A DNA stretch of 64,000 nucleotides from Neisseria perflava (GCF_019334725.1 NZ_CP079818.1:744001-808000); one strand, 5' to 3'. Shown: positions 52,830 to 61,629, counted from the first letter of the stretch. The notes: a model not told the origin generated them from the letters alone. Numbers and translations are program-made.

Positions 52830-55448
52830 ATGTCACATAAACTTGCCCCTCTTGGCCGTACCCATATCCGTCAAGGCTCCTCAACTCCTGAAACCACTTC
52901 CGAATCATCTTCTCCTCTAAAAGAATGGATACACACCCAAAATTTTGGGGGAAGTCCGTCTGTTTTTCCTGAACCCAAGCAATTAAGCGGTAAAAATACT
53001 GTAACGAAAGAATCGGTTCATGTGGCTGAGGCAGCAAGATTAAACAGTACCTCATCATCTTCAGACGGCGTTGTAACAAAAATGCGTGTCGTACGGGCTA
53101 GTGTTGCTTCTGCAGGCAGCGTTTCCAGTAAAAATACCATTGCGTCTAAAGTAACGGACAAACAGGTTGTTTCAAAAGAGCCGGTAAACAAACCGGTTAA
53201 TCAATCGATGGAAAAAATTTTGGCTGAAAAGCAAAAAAAATACGAAGAGGCTAAAGCAAAAAAAATAGCCGAAGCCGCCACAGCCAAAGCAAACGCCGTC
53301 GAGCATGCAAAAGAAGCGCATAAAGCAGCAGTCGAAAAAGCGATTGCAGAGCGTAAAGCCAAACAAGACGCTGCCCGCAAAGAAAAAGAGGCAGAAGACA
53401 GAATTGCCGAAGGAAAAAAAACAGTCGAAATTGTGCATAAAAAGATTTTGAACGATTCAGACGGCCATAATAAAGTCGTGAGCGTTTCTTCCAGCAAAAA
53501 AACAGCCATGAGTCACGATAGCCACCTCAGTTCAGTCAAAGAAAACAAAATTGACGATCATGCCGAAAGCAGGGCTGTTGTATCTGGAAAATACCGCGTG
53601 TATCAATCTAAAGAGTACGGTAATTATGTTCGCGTGAATGATTTTGGTGCCGATGCGCAGGGTAAAAAAGACAGCCTTCAGGCATTTAAAGCGGCTTTAG
53701 AAGCGGCTCATAAAGAAAAAGCCATGGTCTTCTTGGATGGTACCTACTATATTTCCAACCAGATTGTGATGGATAAAACCGTTTCCGGTGCACGCGGTTT
53801 GTTTGGTTCGGGGATGGGCAAAACCAAAGTAACGTTTGATAAGGTGCAGACGGGTGTGTTCAATCCGAACACCAACCATGATGATATTCGCCAATTTGCC
53901 GGTATCTTGATCGATGGACAAAACAATAAAACCATTGCCAACTTGTCGGTTCAATATACCAACCCTGATTTTTACCGCAAAGGCTTAAGCTATTTTGGCA
54001 AGGTAAACGGCATTTTGGTAAACGATGCGGACAATACTTTAATCAGTAAAGTAGAAGTTTCCGGTGCCAATCGTGCTGGTGTGATGTTTACGTCGACCGC
54101 TTCTTTGGAAAAGGAAAAAGGTCAAAAGCTGACCTTTAAAGAGCGCGTACAAAGCGGCGAAATTGATGAAAAATATGAAGCGCTGCCTTTGGGTGAAAAC
54201 AACCGTATTGTTGATTCGTATCTGCACCACAACCGCGTTGCCGGTGCGCTGATCGGTTTCCAACAAAACTTTATCGGCGAGGGCAACCGTTTGGATTGGA
54301 ACGGCCACGAAGCGGACGGCGGTACCGGCTACGGTATGGCTGTGGTTGCGGGCAGCTACAATTACGGTGTCACATACCGTAAAAATACGACCAACCACAA
54401 CTACCGCAAAGGCTTGGATGTGCATGATGGTACAGGCATTGTCATTGAAGACAATGTGTTAACAGGTGACCGGCTGTATGGTATTGCTGCTTACAACCGC
54501 CAGTTTTCTATGGATAAAGTCAAAATTACCGGCAATACCATTATCCAAGACCCGAGCTTCCGTTTGAATGTTGATGATGACTTGGGCAAGTACTATCACA
54601 TGTATTCAGGTATCCAGGTGCAAACCAATACCCAATACAAAGATTTGCACTCGGCTAACAAAGGCTATTTCGATATCAGCAATAATGTCATTAAAAATCT
54701 GACGGTTTATCAAAACAATATTCAGACTTACGCGATTGAGTTCCGTAACCATGAAAGCAAAATGGATTACACGCTCAATATGGCAAATAACAAGATCAGC
54801 GGCGAATCCACCAAATATCTGATTGCCGTCATCAACGATACCTACGACCGCGTTTTATCTAAAAACGGCATTGGCAGCGGTACTATTACCATTAGCGGCA
54901 ATGATGCCGATATCGGCAAGATTATGAAAGGCGCAGTACCGGTTTATGTGGAAGAACACCATGGTAATGTCGCTATGCATGGTGCGGTGACAATTCACAA
55001 CAACAAAATTTCCGTGCGTGAAAAATCTGACGGCTATGTCGAATTTGCTTATTTGAAAAGCAATGCCAAAGAGTACAACATCACTAATAACACATTGAAA
55101 CTTGGTGGTGCCCTGGATGATGTTTTGGTAGACGTATACAGTACCAACCCTAAGGGCAAGGCATCTTTAAATGTAGCCAACAATAAAATCATGACGGACA
55201 TCAAAGACGAACTGTATGATTCATGGCTGCGCTTTGAAAATAACATCAAAACGTATTCAGAAGGCAATAGCCATAATGGTGCAGCACTGACAAAGGTGAA
55301 TACGACCGGCAGTAAAGTTGCCTTGAGCGATATCTTGTCAGAAGCCAACTATATTGTCGCAACAACTAAAGATGCTGTGTATCACCATACTAAGAATGTG
55401 TATACATCAGGAGTGGAAGAGCATCATACAACGACAGGGATTTTGTAA
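52830..55448 (+). CDS. Large protein: TolA-like coiled segment plus pectate-lyase-3/parallel beta-helix domain
   Basis: Encodes 872 residues from the ATG at 52830, preceded by AAGGAAA at a 10-12 nt gap. No Sec signal peptide or membrane helix is visible. Residues about 1-125 are Ser/Thr-rich and probably disordered. About 125-215 are a Lys/Ala/Glu-rich helix (KILAEKQKKYEEAKAKKIAEA). From about 260, YVRVNDFGADAQGKKDSLQAFKAALEAA is the start of a Pectate_lyase_3 domain. Then come many right-handed beta-helix coils (NRIVDSYLHHNRVAG, VIEDNVLTGDRLYGIAAYN, ITISGNDADIGK). Relatives include mannuronan C5-epimerase-like and polysaccharide lyase folds, but I cannot assign catalytic residues. Two DUS copies lie inside. 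The gene stands alone between terminators. Confidence 0.85.
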   Translation: MSHKLAPLGRTHIRQGSSTPETTSESSSPLKEWIHTQNFGGSPSVFPEPKQLSGKNTVTKESVHVAEAARLNSTSSSSDGVVTKMRVVRASVASAGSVSSKNTIASKVTDKQVVSKEPVNKPVNQSMEKILAEKQKKYEEAKAKKIAEAATAKANAVEHAKEAHKAAVEKAIAERKAKQDAARKEKEAEDRIAEGKKTVEIVHKKILNDSDGHNKVVSVSSSKKTAMSHDSHLSSVKENKIDDHAESRAVVSGKYRVYQSKEYGNYVRVNDFGADAQGKKDSLQAFKAALEAAHKEKAMVFLDGTYYISNQIVMDKTVSGARGLFGSGMGKTKVTFDKVQTGVFNPNTNHDDIRQFAGILIDGQNNKTIANLSVQYTNPDFYRKGLSYFGKVNGILVNDADNTLISKVEVSGANRAGVMFTSTASLEKEKGQKLTFKERVQSGEIDEKYEALPLGENNRIVDSYLHHNRVAGALIGFQQNFIGEGNRLDWNGHEADGGTGYGMAVVAGSYNYGVTYRKNTTNHNYRKGLDVHDGTGIVIEDNVLTGDRLYGIAAYNRQFSMDKVKITGNTIIQDPSFRLNVDDDLGKYYHMYSGIQVQTNTQYKDLHSANKGYFDISNNVIKNLTVYQNNIQTYAIEFRNHESKMDYTLNMANNKISGESTKYLIAVINDTYDRVLSKNGIGSGTITISGNDADIGKIMKGAVPVYVEEHHGNVAMHGAVTIHNNKISVREKSDGYVEFAYLKSNAKEYNITNNTLKLGGALDDVLVDVYSTNPKGKASLNVANNKIMTDIKDELYDSWLRFENNIKTYSEGNSHNGAALTKVNTTGSKVALSDILSEANYIVATTKDAVYHHTKNVYTSGVEEHHTTTGIL

Positions 55449-55493
55449 GCTGTTGAAGCTGTAATCTTTATGGTCTAAATATCGATAAATAAA

Positions 55494-55530
55494 AAAAGGC
55501 CGTCTGAAAATTTTCAGACGGCCTTTTCAT
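55494..55530. terminator. DUS-pair bidirectional terminator between the beta-helix gene and metE
   Basis: DUS at 55499-55508 and inverse at 55513-55522, with A run before and TTTT after; serves convergent genes. Confidence 0.88.
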
Positions 55531-55540
55531 CTAACTCACA

Positions 55541-57817
55541 TTATTTAGCCAGTTCGGCACGCAGTTTGTGGGTTACATTCATCATCACTTGGAGTTGTTC
55601 CAGAGTTTCTTTCCAGCCACGGGTTTTCAGGCCGCAGTCTGGGTTAACCCACAGACGTTCAACCGGTACAACCTCGATGGCTTTGCGCAACAGGTGCTCA
55701 ACTTCAGCTTCAGTCGGTACGCGTGGGCTGTGGATGTCGTAAACACCCGGGCCGATGTCGTTCGGGTATTTGAACTCGCCGAATGCAGTCAAGAGCTCCA
55801 TATCGGAACGTGAAGTTTCAATGGTGATGACGTCAGCGTCCATGGCGGCGATGGCAGGTAAGATGTCGTTGAACTCAGAGTAGCACATATGAGTGTGGAT
55901 TTGGGTGCTGTCTTCGCAACCGGTAGAGGACAGGCGGAAAGATTCGCCGGCCCAGTTCAGGTAGGCATCCCAATCGGCACGTTTCAAAGGCAGACCTTCG
56001 CGGATGGCAGGTTCGTCAATTTGGATGACTTTGATGCCAGCTTTTTCCAGATCCAATACTTCGTCGTTCAGAGCCAGTGCGATTTGTTTGCATACGGTAG
56101 AGCGAGGAATATCGTTGCGGACGAAAGACCATTGCAGAATGGTTACAGGGCCGGTCAACATACCTTTCATCGGGCGTTTGGTCAGGCTTTGAGCGTAAGT
56201 AGACCAAGCGACAGTCATGGCTTCAGGACGGCTTACGTCACCGAAGATGATAGGTGGTTTAACGCAGCGTGAGCCGTAGCTTTGTACCCAGCCGTATTGG
56301 GTGAATGCAAAACCGCTCAACAGTTCGCCGAAGTATTCAACCATGTCGTTACGCTCGGCTTCGCCGTGTACCAGTACGTCCAAGTCCAGTTTTTCTTGCT
56401 CTTCAACCACCAAGGCGATTTCTTTTTTCATCGCGGCTTCGTAATCGGCGGCAGACAGTTCGCCTTTTTTGAAGGCTGCGCGTGCTTGGCGGATTTCGGT
56501 AGTTTGTGGGAAAGAACCGATGTTGGTAGTCGGCAGCAGAGGCAGGTTCAACCATGCTTGTTGCGCTTTGATACGGTCGGCAAATGGAGATTTGCGTTGG
56601 TCTGCATTGGCAGGCAAATCGGCCAAGCGTTTGGCAACGTCTGCACGGTGGATTTCACTGCTGTTGGCACGGGAGTCGGCAGCAGCTTGGCTGGCAGCCA
56701 GTTCTTCGGCAACAGAATCACGACCTTCATTCAATGCGGCTTTCAGAACGCGCAATTCTTGGGTTTTTTGCAGGGTGAATGCCAACCAAGAGTACAGGTC
56801 AGGTTTGTTGGCTTTCAGTTTTTCTTCAACTGACAAGTCAAATGGAGTGTGCAGCAGAGAGCAAGAGCTGGAGATCCACAAACGGTCGCCCAGTTTGGCT
56901 TGCAGAGGCTCAACAGTTTCCAAAACTTTGTTCAGGTTGGCGCGCCAAATGTTGCGGCCGTCGATAACGCCGGCAGACAGAACTTTGTCGTAGTCGGCAA
57001 ATGCGTCCAGTTGCTCAGGGGCGCGTACCAAGTCGATGTGCAGGCCGTCAACAGGCAGGGATTTCAGCAAAGCAGCGTGTTCGGCAACAGAACCGAAGTA
57101 AGTGCTCAACAGGATTTTGGCGCTTACTTTGCTCAAAGTAGCGTAAACGTCTTTGTATGCTTCTACCCATTCTTTAGGCAGGTCAACAGTCAAAGCTGGC
57201 TCGTCGATTTGAATCCACTCGGCACCGGCTTCAACCAAAGCAGTCAGGATTTCAACGTAAACAGGCAACAGTTTAGGCAACAGGCTCAGACGGTCGAATT
57301 CAACGGCGCCTTTTTCTTTACCCACCCACAGGAAAGTCAACGGACCAACAACGGTCGGTTTGGCTTTCAGGCCCAAAGCTTGGGCTTCTTGCAGCTGTTG
57401 AACGTAGTGTTTGGCGTTGGCTTTGAATTCGGTATCGGCGTGGAATTCAGGCACCAAGTAGTGGTAGTTGGTGTCGAACCATTTGGTCATTTCGATAGCG
57501 AATTGGTCTTTGTTACCACGCGCCAGTTGGAAGAATTGTTCCAAAGACAGGTTTTGGCTGTCGAAGCCGAAGCGGGCAGGGATGGCACCGGTAGCAACTT
57601 GCAGGTCGAGGATGTGGTCGTAGAAAGTGAAATCGCCTACGGCAACGTAATCGGTGTTGGCAGCAGCTTGGTGTTTCCAGTTTTTCTCGCGCAAGTCTTT
57701 AGCAACAGCCAGCAATTCTTGCTCGCTGATTTCTTTGCGCCAGTATTTTTCTTGTGCGAATTTCAATTCGCGGAAGGCACCGACGCGCGGGAAGCCTGAA
57801 AAATGTAATGTTGTCAT
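55541..57817 (-). CDS. metE: Cobalamin-independent methionine synthase
   Basis: Encodes 758 residues, the standard length. It methylates homocysteine using methyltetrahydrofolate-polyglutamate. The N-terminal and C-terminal TIM barrels are both complete. Zinc ligands lie in HTHMCYSEF (about 640) and NPDCGLKTRGW (about 725). MTTLHFSGFPRVGAFRELKFAQEKYW is a typical start. AGGAGAG precedes the ATG. It follows metF on the same strand after 89 bp, so methyl-donor supply and use are encoded together. Confidence 0.98.
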   Translation of the reverse strand: MTTLHFSGFPRVGAFRELKFAQEKYWRKEISEQELLAVAKDLREKNWKHQAAANTDYVAVGDFTFYDHILDLQVATGAIPARFGFDSQNLSLEQFFQLARGNKDQFAIEMTKWFDTNYHYLVPEFHADTEFKANAKHYVQQLQEAQALGLKAKPTVVGPLTFLWVGKEKGAVEFDRLSLLPKLLPVYVEILTALVEAGAEWIQIDEPALTVDLPKEWVEAYKDVYATLSKVSAKILLSTYFGSVAEHAALLKSLPVDGLHIDLVRAPEQLDAFADYDKVLSAGVIDGRNIWRANLNKVLETVEPLQAKLGDRLWISSSCSLLHTPFDLSVEEKLKANKPDLYSWLAFTLQKTQELRVLKAALNEGRDSVAEELAASQAAADSRANSSEIHRADVAKRLADLPANADQRKSPFADRIKAQQAWLNLPLLPTTNIGSFPQTTEIRQARAAFKKGELSAADYEAAMKKEIALVVEEQEKLDLDVLVHGEAERNDMVEYFGELLSGFAFTQYGWVQSYGSRCVKPPIIFGDVSRPEAMTVAWSTYAQSLTKRPMKGMLTGPVTILQWSFVRNDIPRSTVCKQIALALNDEVLDLEKAGIKVIQIDEPAIREGLPLKRADWDAYLNWAGESFRLSSTGCEDSTQIHTHMCYSEFNDILPAIAAMDADVITIETSRSDMELLTAFGEFKYPNDIGPGVYDIHSPRVPTEAEVEHLLRKAIEVVPVERLWVNPDCGLKTRGWKETLEQLQVMMNVTHKLRAELAK

Positions 57818-57844
57818 GTTAACTCTCCTAGTTGGAATTTTGAA

Positions 57845-57863
57845 TCAGGCCGGTATGGCCTGA
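57845..57863 (-). promoter_or_regulatory. Stem-loop in the metF-metE intergenic region
   Basis: TCAGGCC (57845-57851) and GGCCTGA (57857-57863) form a 7-bp stem with a 5-nt loop and no T run, about 30 bp before metE. It may tune metE relative to metF. A broken DUS (GCCGTCTGTT) lies near 57893. Confidence 0.4.
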
Positions 57864-57906
57864 ATGTTCGATATTGTAAATCAGAATGGTGAGGCCGTCT
57901 GTTTTA

Positions 57907-58788
57907 TTAACGGGGGCGTACACCCAAAATATGGCAGATGGCGTAAGTCAGTTCGCTGCGGTTGAGGGTGTAGAAGTGGAAGTCTTTGACACCTTCGCGA
58001 GAGAGGACTTTGACCATGTCGATGGCGATGCTGGCGGCAACAAGGTTGCGTGTGCCTTGGTCGTCATCCAAACCTTCGTACATTTTAGACAGCCAGCTTG
58101 GAATTTTGACGTTGGTCACTTGGGCCATTTTGGTCAATTGTTTGAAATTGGTTACAGGCAGGATGCCGGGAACGATTTCAACGTCGATGCCCATCATCAC
58201 GCAACGGTCGCGGAAGCGCAGATAGCTTTCCACGTCAAAGAAGAATTGGGTGATAACGTGGTTTGCGCCCGCATCGATTTTACGTTTCAGATTGATCAAG
58301 TCGGCTTGGGCGGATTTGGCTTCAGGGTGAACCTCTGGATAGGCCGCTACGGAAATATCAAAGTCGGCCACGGAGCGCAACAGTTTGACCAAATCTTCGG
58401 CATAGAAAGGTTTTTTCTCGTAGCCGGGCGGCTCGTCGCCACGCAGGGCGACAATGCGGCGGATACCGCTGTCCCAATAATCTTTGGCGATTTGGCGCAA
58501 CTCGTCAGGGCTGGCGTCGATACCGGTCAGGTGGGGGGCTGCGTCAAGGCCGGTTTCTTGTTTGATGCGTTTAACGATACTGTGTGTGCGGTCGCGTTCG
58601 CCGGAGTTTGCACCGTAAGTTACGGAAACGAATTTCGGATGCAAGGTTTGCAGGCGATGGATGGAATCCCATAGCATGGTTTCCATTTGTTCGTTTTTCG
58701 GCGGGAAAAATTCGAACGAAACATTGATGTCGCCTTTCAAATCAGAAAGGCTGTTGTTTAAAGCGGCGATTTCTCGAGCGTGATTCAT
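57907..58788 (-). CDS. metF: 5,10-methylenetetrahydrofolate reductase
   Basis: Encodes 293 residues, as in E. coli MetF. This FAD TIM-barrel enzyme makes 5-methyltetrahydrofolate, the methyl donor for MetE. The start INVSFEFFPPKNEQMETMLWDSIHRL contains the catalytic Glu. SVTYGANSGERDRTHSIV and VITQFFFDVESYLRFRDRC are family blocks. It is the first gene of the metF-metE pair and has a good promoter with a palindrome at its -35. Confidence 0.97.
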   Translation of the reverse strand: MNHAREIAALNNSLSDLKGDINVSFEFFPPKNEQMETMLWDSIHRLQTLHPKFVSVTYGANSGERDRTHSIVKRIKQETGLDAAPHLTGIDASPDELRQIAKDYWDSGIRRIVALRGDEPPGYEKKPFYAEDLVKLLRSVADFDISVAAYPEVHPEAKSAQADLINLKRKIDAGANHVITQFFFDVESYLRFRDRCVMMGIDVEIVPGILPVTNFKQLTKMAQVTNVKIPSWLSKMYEGLDDDQGTRNLVAASIAIDMVKVLSREGVKDFHFYTLNRSELTYAICHILGVRPR

Positions 58789-58831
58789 GGTTATGCACCT
58801 TCTGCATATCTTTTATTTGTTGTCAGACTGC

Positions 58832-58870
58832 ATAATAAATTTGAGGTCAGTATGAGTCAATTTCGAAATT
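58832..58870 (-). promoter_or_regulatory. metF promoter overlapping a 12-bp palindrome
   Basis: On the minus strand TTGACT (58860-58855) and TATTAT (58837-58832) are spaced 17 bp. The perfect palindrome AATTTCGAAATT (58859-58870) overlaps the upstream edge of the -35 box by two bases. The position suits an activator or repressor responding to methionine or homocysteine, such as a MetR-like LysR protein. Confidence 0.6.
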
Positions 58871-58899
58871 TTCCAAAATTGTATGAATAGATTTAATAA

Positions 58900-58934
58900 A
58901 GACCTCAGGCCGTCTGAAAAATAGCCTGAGGTCT
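58900..58934 (-). terminator. Terminator after iscX, with a DUS in its loop
   Basis: AGACCTCAGGC (58900-58910) pairs with GCCTGAGGTCT (58924-58934), an 11-bp stem. A DUS overlaps the first arm and loop. T-rich sequence follows on the minus strand. Confidence 0.75.
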
Positions 58935-58959
58935 TGTTTGATAGGGAAGGGAAGAAAGC

Positions 58960-59157
58960 TTATTCTGCTTCATCTATCCATGCTTGTTGCACGGCTTCGA
59001 GAATGCGCTCGCCGCAACGCGCCGGATCATCGTCAAATCCAGGCAAAGCCATAATCAGATCACGCAGTTGGGTAAAGCGTACGGTTTTCGGGTCGATGCT
59101 GTCACCGTGTAAGTCGTAGAGTTCTTCGGCGATGCGTTGGGTATCTGTCCATTTCAT
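58960..59157 (-). CDS. iscX: IscX, small acidic Fe-S assembly accessory protein
   Basis: Encodes 65 residues from the ATG at 59157, preceded by AAGGAA; a longer open frame upstream is not needed. MKWTDTQRIAEELYDLHGDSIDPKTVRFTQLRDLIM is the family start, with the conserved FDDDP acidic patch near residue 41. IscX binds IscS and iron and modulates cluster assembly. In E. coli it follows fdx in the isc operon. Here fdx lies 1 kb away on the same strand, with an opposite-strand gene between them. Confidence 0.93.
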   Translation of the reverse strand: MKWTDTQRIAEELYDLHGDSIDPKTVRFTQLRDLIMALPGFDDDPARCGERILEAVQQAWIDEAE

Positions 59158-59472
59158 GATGTGTTCCTTTATTGGGTTTGGGCTAATAGTAATTATTTTA
59201 ATCAAGAAGAAGTCGGACTGCCAGAATGTTTTACTGCAGATGCGGATATAAATAATGCGGGTATTTTTTAACAAAATAGCATATTTGCGTTAAAATACGG
59301 CACGACACTTAAAAACTACGGCACATTCGCTTTGAATTTGCCGTTTTATATATTTTATTCCGTTTTGAATGATGGTTTGCGCATGAATAATTTACATTAT
59401 CTCAATGCAACCAAATCATTTGGAACGGCTCTTAATACGAAATCCATCGCTTAAAAATAAAAGGAAAAAAAG
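59158..59472. other. Intergenic region between iscX and the unknown gene
   Basis: About 315 bp of AT-rich DNA. It should hold the divergent promoters. AAAAGGAAAAAAAG just before 59473 is the ribosome site of the next gene. I see no conserved RNA or convincing gene. Confidence 0.5.
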
Positions 59473-60093
59473 ATGAATAACGCACTCAACGCCAAGCTAT
59501 CCAAACTAATTTACGCGCTTGCTTCAGATGATCCGGAGTATCTGTCTAAAGCAGGCGCATTTGACCGTTTGCTGCTGTTGGTTCGCGAACTTTATCGGAT
59601 GCTGGACGAAACAGAAGGTTTGAAGCAGCTGGTGTTCCGTCTGTATTACGGCAAGCACTATGGCTTAATTAAACTGGATGCCGCTTCGCCCAATGACGAT
59701 GCAGGCGCGTTGAGGTTGAAACGTTGGATGGTTTATTCGCGGATCGCAGAGCGTATCGAAAAGTGCGGCAAGCATTTGTCGGTCGTGCTTGAAGATGCGG
59801 CGTTGGAAAATGGCGTGGACAAATCTCATTATATAGATGAAGCCAATGCCATTATCGAGCGTTTCGGTTTGGTAAGGGATGAGGCTGCGCTTTCAGCCAT
59901 CGAGGCAGAGGAAGCGTTAAAGGCAGAGGCTGAACTGCCGACAGTAAATAAATCTCAGAATGCTGCTCCCCGTTATAACGGCAATATGCATCAAATCAGA
60001 ATGCAAGAAAAAATTGAAAATTACTCCGCTACGCAGAAAGTGGCCTCCATGCAGATTTCGCGTATGCGTTTTATTTTCCCTCATATCAAATAA
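59473..60093 (+). CDS. Unknown conserved-looking protein, 206 residues
   Basis: I do not recognise this family. The product is soluble and mainly helical by composition. Residues 1-65 (SKLIYALASDDPEYLSKAGAFDRLLLLVRELYRMLDE) are amphipathic. About 80-130 include RLKRWMVYSRIAERIEKCGKHLSVVLEDAA. An Ala/Glu-rich segment (about 140-155) leads to a basic C-terminus (ASMQISRMRFIFPHIK). No signal peptide or membrane segment is seen. The ribosome site AAAAGGAAAA is strong. It lies between iscX and fdx on the opposite strand and ends in a DUS-pair terminator. Confidence 0.8.
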   Translation: MNNALNAKLSKLIYALASDDPEYLSKAGAFDRLLLLVRELYRMLDETEGLKQLVFRLYYGKHYGLIKLDAASPNDDAGALRLKRWMVYSRIAERIEKCGKHLSVVLEDAALENGVDKSHYIDEANAIIERFGLVRDEAALSAIEAEEALKAEAELPTVNKSQNAAPRYNGNMHQIRMQEKIENYSATQKVASMQISRMRFIFPHIK

Positions 60094-60109
60094 TTTGCTG
60101 CATAACCAA

Positions 60110-60153
60110 AAGGCCGTCTGAAAACCATGAATTTGTGGTTTCAGACGGCCTTT
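60110..60153. terminator. DUS-pair bidirectional terminator between the unknown gene and fdx
   Basis: DUS at 60113-60122 and inverse at 60140-60149, with inner arms AACCA/TGGTT extending the stem and TTTT after. Confidence 0.88.
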
Positions 60154-60168
60154 TCATTAAACCTCGTT

Positions 60169-60510
60169 TTAATGGTCTTCGCGAGCGTGGTTGATTGTAT
60201 ATTTAGGAATTTCTACGACCAAATCTTCATCGGCAACGACTGCCTGACAGCTCAAGCGTGAATCAGCTTCCAAACCCCATGCTTGGTCGAGCAGGTCTTC
60301 TTCCAATTCGGTCGGTTCTTCCAGGCTGTCAAAACCTTTGCGGATAATCACGTGGCAGGTGGTGCAGGCGCAGGATTTTTCGCAGGCATGATCGACTTCG
60401 ATGTCATGGTCGAGCAGTACGTCAAGGACGGTTTGGCCTTCCGGCGCGTCTTCGATAACCGCGCCTTCAGGGCATAATGTCGCGTGTGGGAGTACGGTAA
60501 TTTTTGGCAT
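60169..60510 (-). CDS. fdx: ISC-type [2Fe-2S] ferredoxin
   Basis: Encodes 113 residues. It supplies electrons for Fe-S cluster assembly. The cluster ligands by analogy with E. coli Fdx are Cys43, Cys49, Cys52 (in ACEKSCACTTC) and Cys88 (in SRLSCQAVV). The length and the adrenodoxin-like pattern are typical. In many proteobacteria it directly follows hscA; here a two-gene cassette of about 1 kb lies between them. Confidence 0.96.
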   Translation of the reverse strand: MPKITVLPHATLCPEGAVIEDAPEGQTVLDVLLDHDIEVDHACEKSCACTTCHVIIRKGFDSLEEPTELEEDLLDQAWGLEADSRLSCQAVVADEDLVVEIPKYTINHAREDH

Positions 60511-60554
60511 TTTTATTGTCTCGGTTGTTTAAGAGTGGTTGTGGTTAAAGTGGT

Positions 60555-60594
60555 TTCAGACGGCCTTGGATATTCAATATTCAGGCCGTCTGAA
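60555..60594. repeat. Inverted DUS pair between fdx and the nuclease cassette
   Basis: Inverse DUS at 60555-60564 and DUS at 60585-60594. The intervening bases (TGGATATTCAATATTCA) include ATATTCAATATTC, a short direct repeat. Confidence 0.8.
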
Positions 60595-60602
60595 AAATGG
60601 GT

Positions 60603-60965
60603 TTATAACATGATGCCTTTACTTCTTAAATTTTCCAAACACTCGTCCAGATAAGCATCATCATGTTCGGCATAAATCGGCGAAGTAGCTGTTTCAGCCG
60701 CGTGTGAATGGTATGGGGCAGCGACTTTGCCGCGATATAGCGGGTCTTTCCATAAAGCATCCGGTTTGTAACCGCGCTTTTCCATCTCATCCATAATCAA
60801 CGCGTGATATAGATAGAGTTTGTAGGGCGAATGGGTAAAAACGTAATTAACCGTCGCATGCGGCCTGCCCCAGCCCGCTCCGCGTAAAGCGGCGCATTCG
60901 CGGTGTTGCCCCAAAAGCTGGGCACGGGGGAGTAGGGGGATAAGGGTTTGGTGCCAGAGTCTCAT
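60603..60965 (-). CDS. Pyrimidine-dimer DNA glycosylase-like protein (T4 endonuclease V / Pyr_excise family)
   Basis: Encodes 120 residues. MRLWHQTLIPLLPRAQLLGQHRECAALRGAGWGRPHATVNYVF resembles the Pyr_excise family of small glycosylases related to T4 endonuclease V, with the HREC-type motif replacing the phage YRELPR. HALIMDEMEKRGY is also conserved. The phage enzyme cuts at UV cyclobutane dimers; activity here is inferred. The start overlaps the stop of the upstream GIY-YIG gene by four bases, so the two are translationally coupled. Confidence 0.78.
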   Translation of the reverse strand: MRLWHQTLIPLLPRAQLLGQHRECAALRGAGWGRPHATVNYVFTHSPYKLYLYHALIMDEMEKRGYKPDALWKDPLYRGKVAAPYHSHAAETATSPIYAEHDDAYLDECLENLRSKGIML

Positions 60966-61591
60966 TGTGATTCAAATAATTTTAAATATTCTGTGTAAGC
61001 TTTCTCTAAATTTTCTTTTGAATAGGTAGTATAAATATGAAGACCTTCTTCAATTTCAGTAGTTAGCTTTGAACCACTTGTCCCAAAGTATTCGTCTTTA
61101 TATAAACGGACTTTGGAATTTTTGGGTTTATATGCATTTTCTGAAGAGATGAGATTTCTTAATATGGAAGGATTTTGTTGGTGCTTTTCCTTGATAAAGT
61201 CGATAAATGCACTTCTGTTTACTTCAAAGATTTTTTCTTGATGATGTTCTTCGACGGTTTTTTCAAAACCTAACTCTGCTATTTCATTTTTAGGAAATAC
61301 AATTTCGCCTCTTAATGAGAGAAAAAGCCTTTTCGCAAGATTTTCATCAATTGCAAAAAGCTCAGTTTCTCCTATTTGGCTTTTGCCGAAAATTTCATGA
61401 AGTAAGGTTTCTTTTTCTTTATAGTTGTCGGTTTTAATGGCTAGAATGCGTTCTAACCCGGCAACGTTTGCGTAGCCGTTGTTTTCCAAATGGCGCATTC
61501 TAGTTTCAAAATTATTTTCGTCAGTAATACCAATTTTATATACGCCTTTGATGACGGTTTTCATCAGGTAGACAATGCCTGCTTTTTCCAT
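60962..61591 (-). CDS. GIY-YIG nuclease family protein (T5orf172-like)
   Basis: Encodes 209 residues. The N-terminal domain AGIVYLMKTVIKGVYKIGITDENNFETRMRHLENN shows the GIY-YIG pattern (VYLM...VYKIGI...R), with a candidate catalytic Glu downstream in KEKETLLHEIFG or GETELF. The C-terminal half (KIFEVNRSAFIDFIKEKHQQNPSILRNLI, then GLHIYTTYSKENLEKAYTEYLKLF) is not recognised and might bind DNA or a partner. AAGGA precedes the ATG. The gene is clearly AT-richer than its neighbours, suggesting recent transfer. It overlaps the Pyr_excise-like gene. Confidence 0.75.
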   Translation of the reverse strand: MEKAGIVYLMKTVIKGVYKIGITDENNFETRMRHLENNGYANVAGLERILAIKTDNYKEKETLLHEIFGKSQIGETELFAIDENLAKRLFLSLRGEIVFPKNEIAELGFEKTVEEHHQEKIFEVNRSAFIDFIKEKHQQNPSILRNLISSENAYKPKNSKVRLYKDEYFGTSGSKLTTEIEEGLHIYTTYSKENLEKAYTEYLKLFESQ

Positions 61592-61629
61592 TGTTGTCCT
61601 TTATTTTTATTTCTGTATGAAGATATCTT

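Noticed and set aside
52589..52840. 83-codon ORF overlapping the beta-helix gene start
   Set aside because: No ribosome site, out of frame with the main gene, and no recognisable domain; kept only as a note in the leader region.
59383..59454. 23-codon ORF upstream of the unknown gene
   Set aside because: No ribosome site and no recognisable composition; likely chance in AT-rich DNA.
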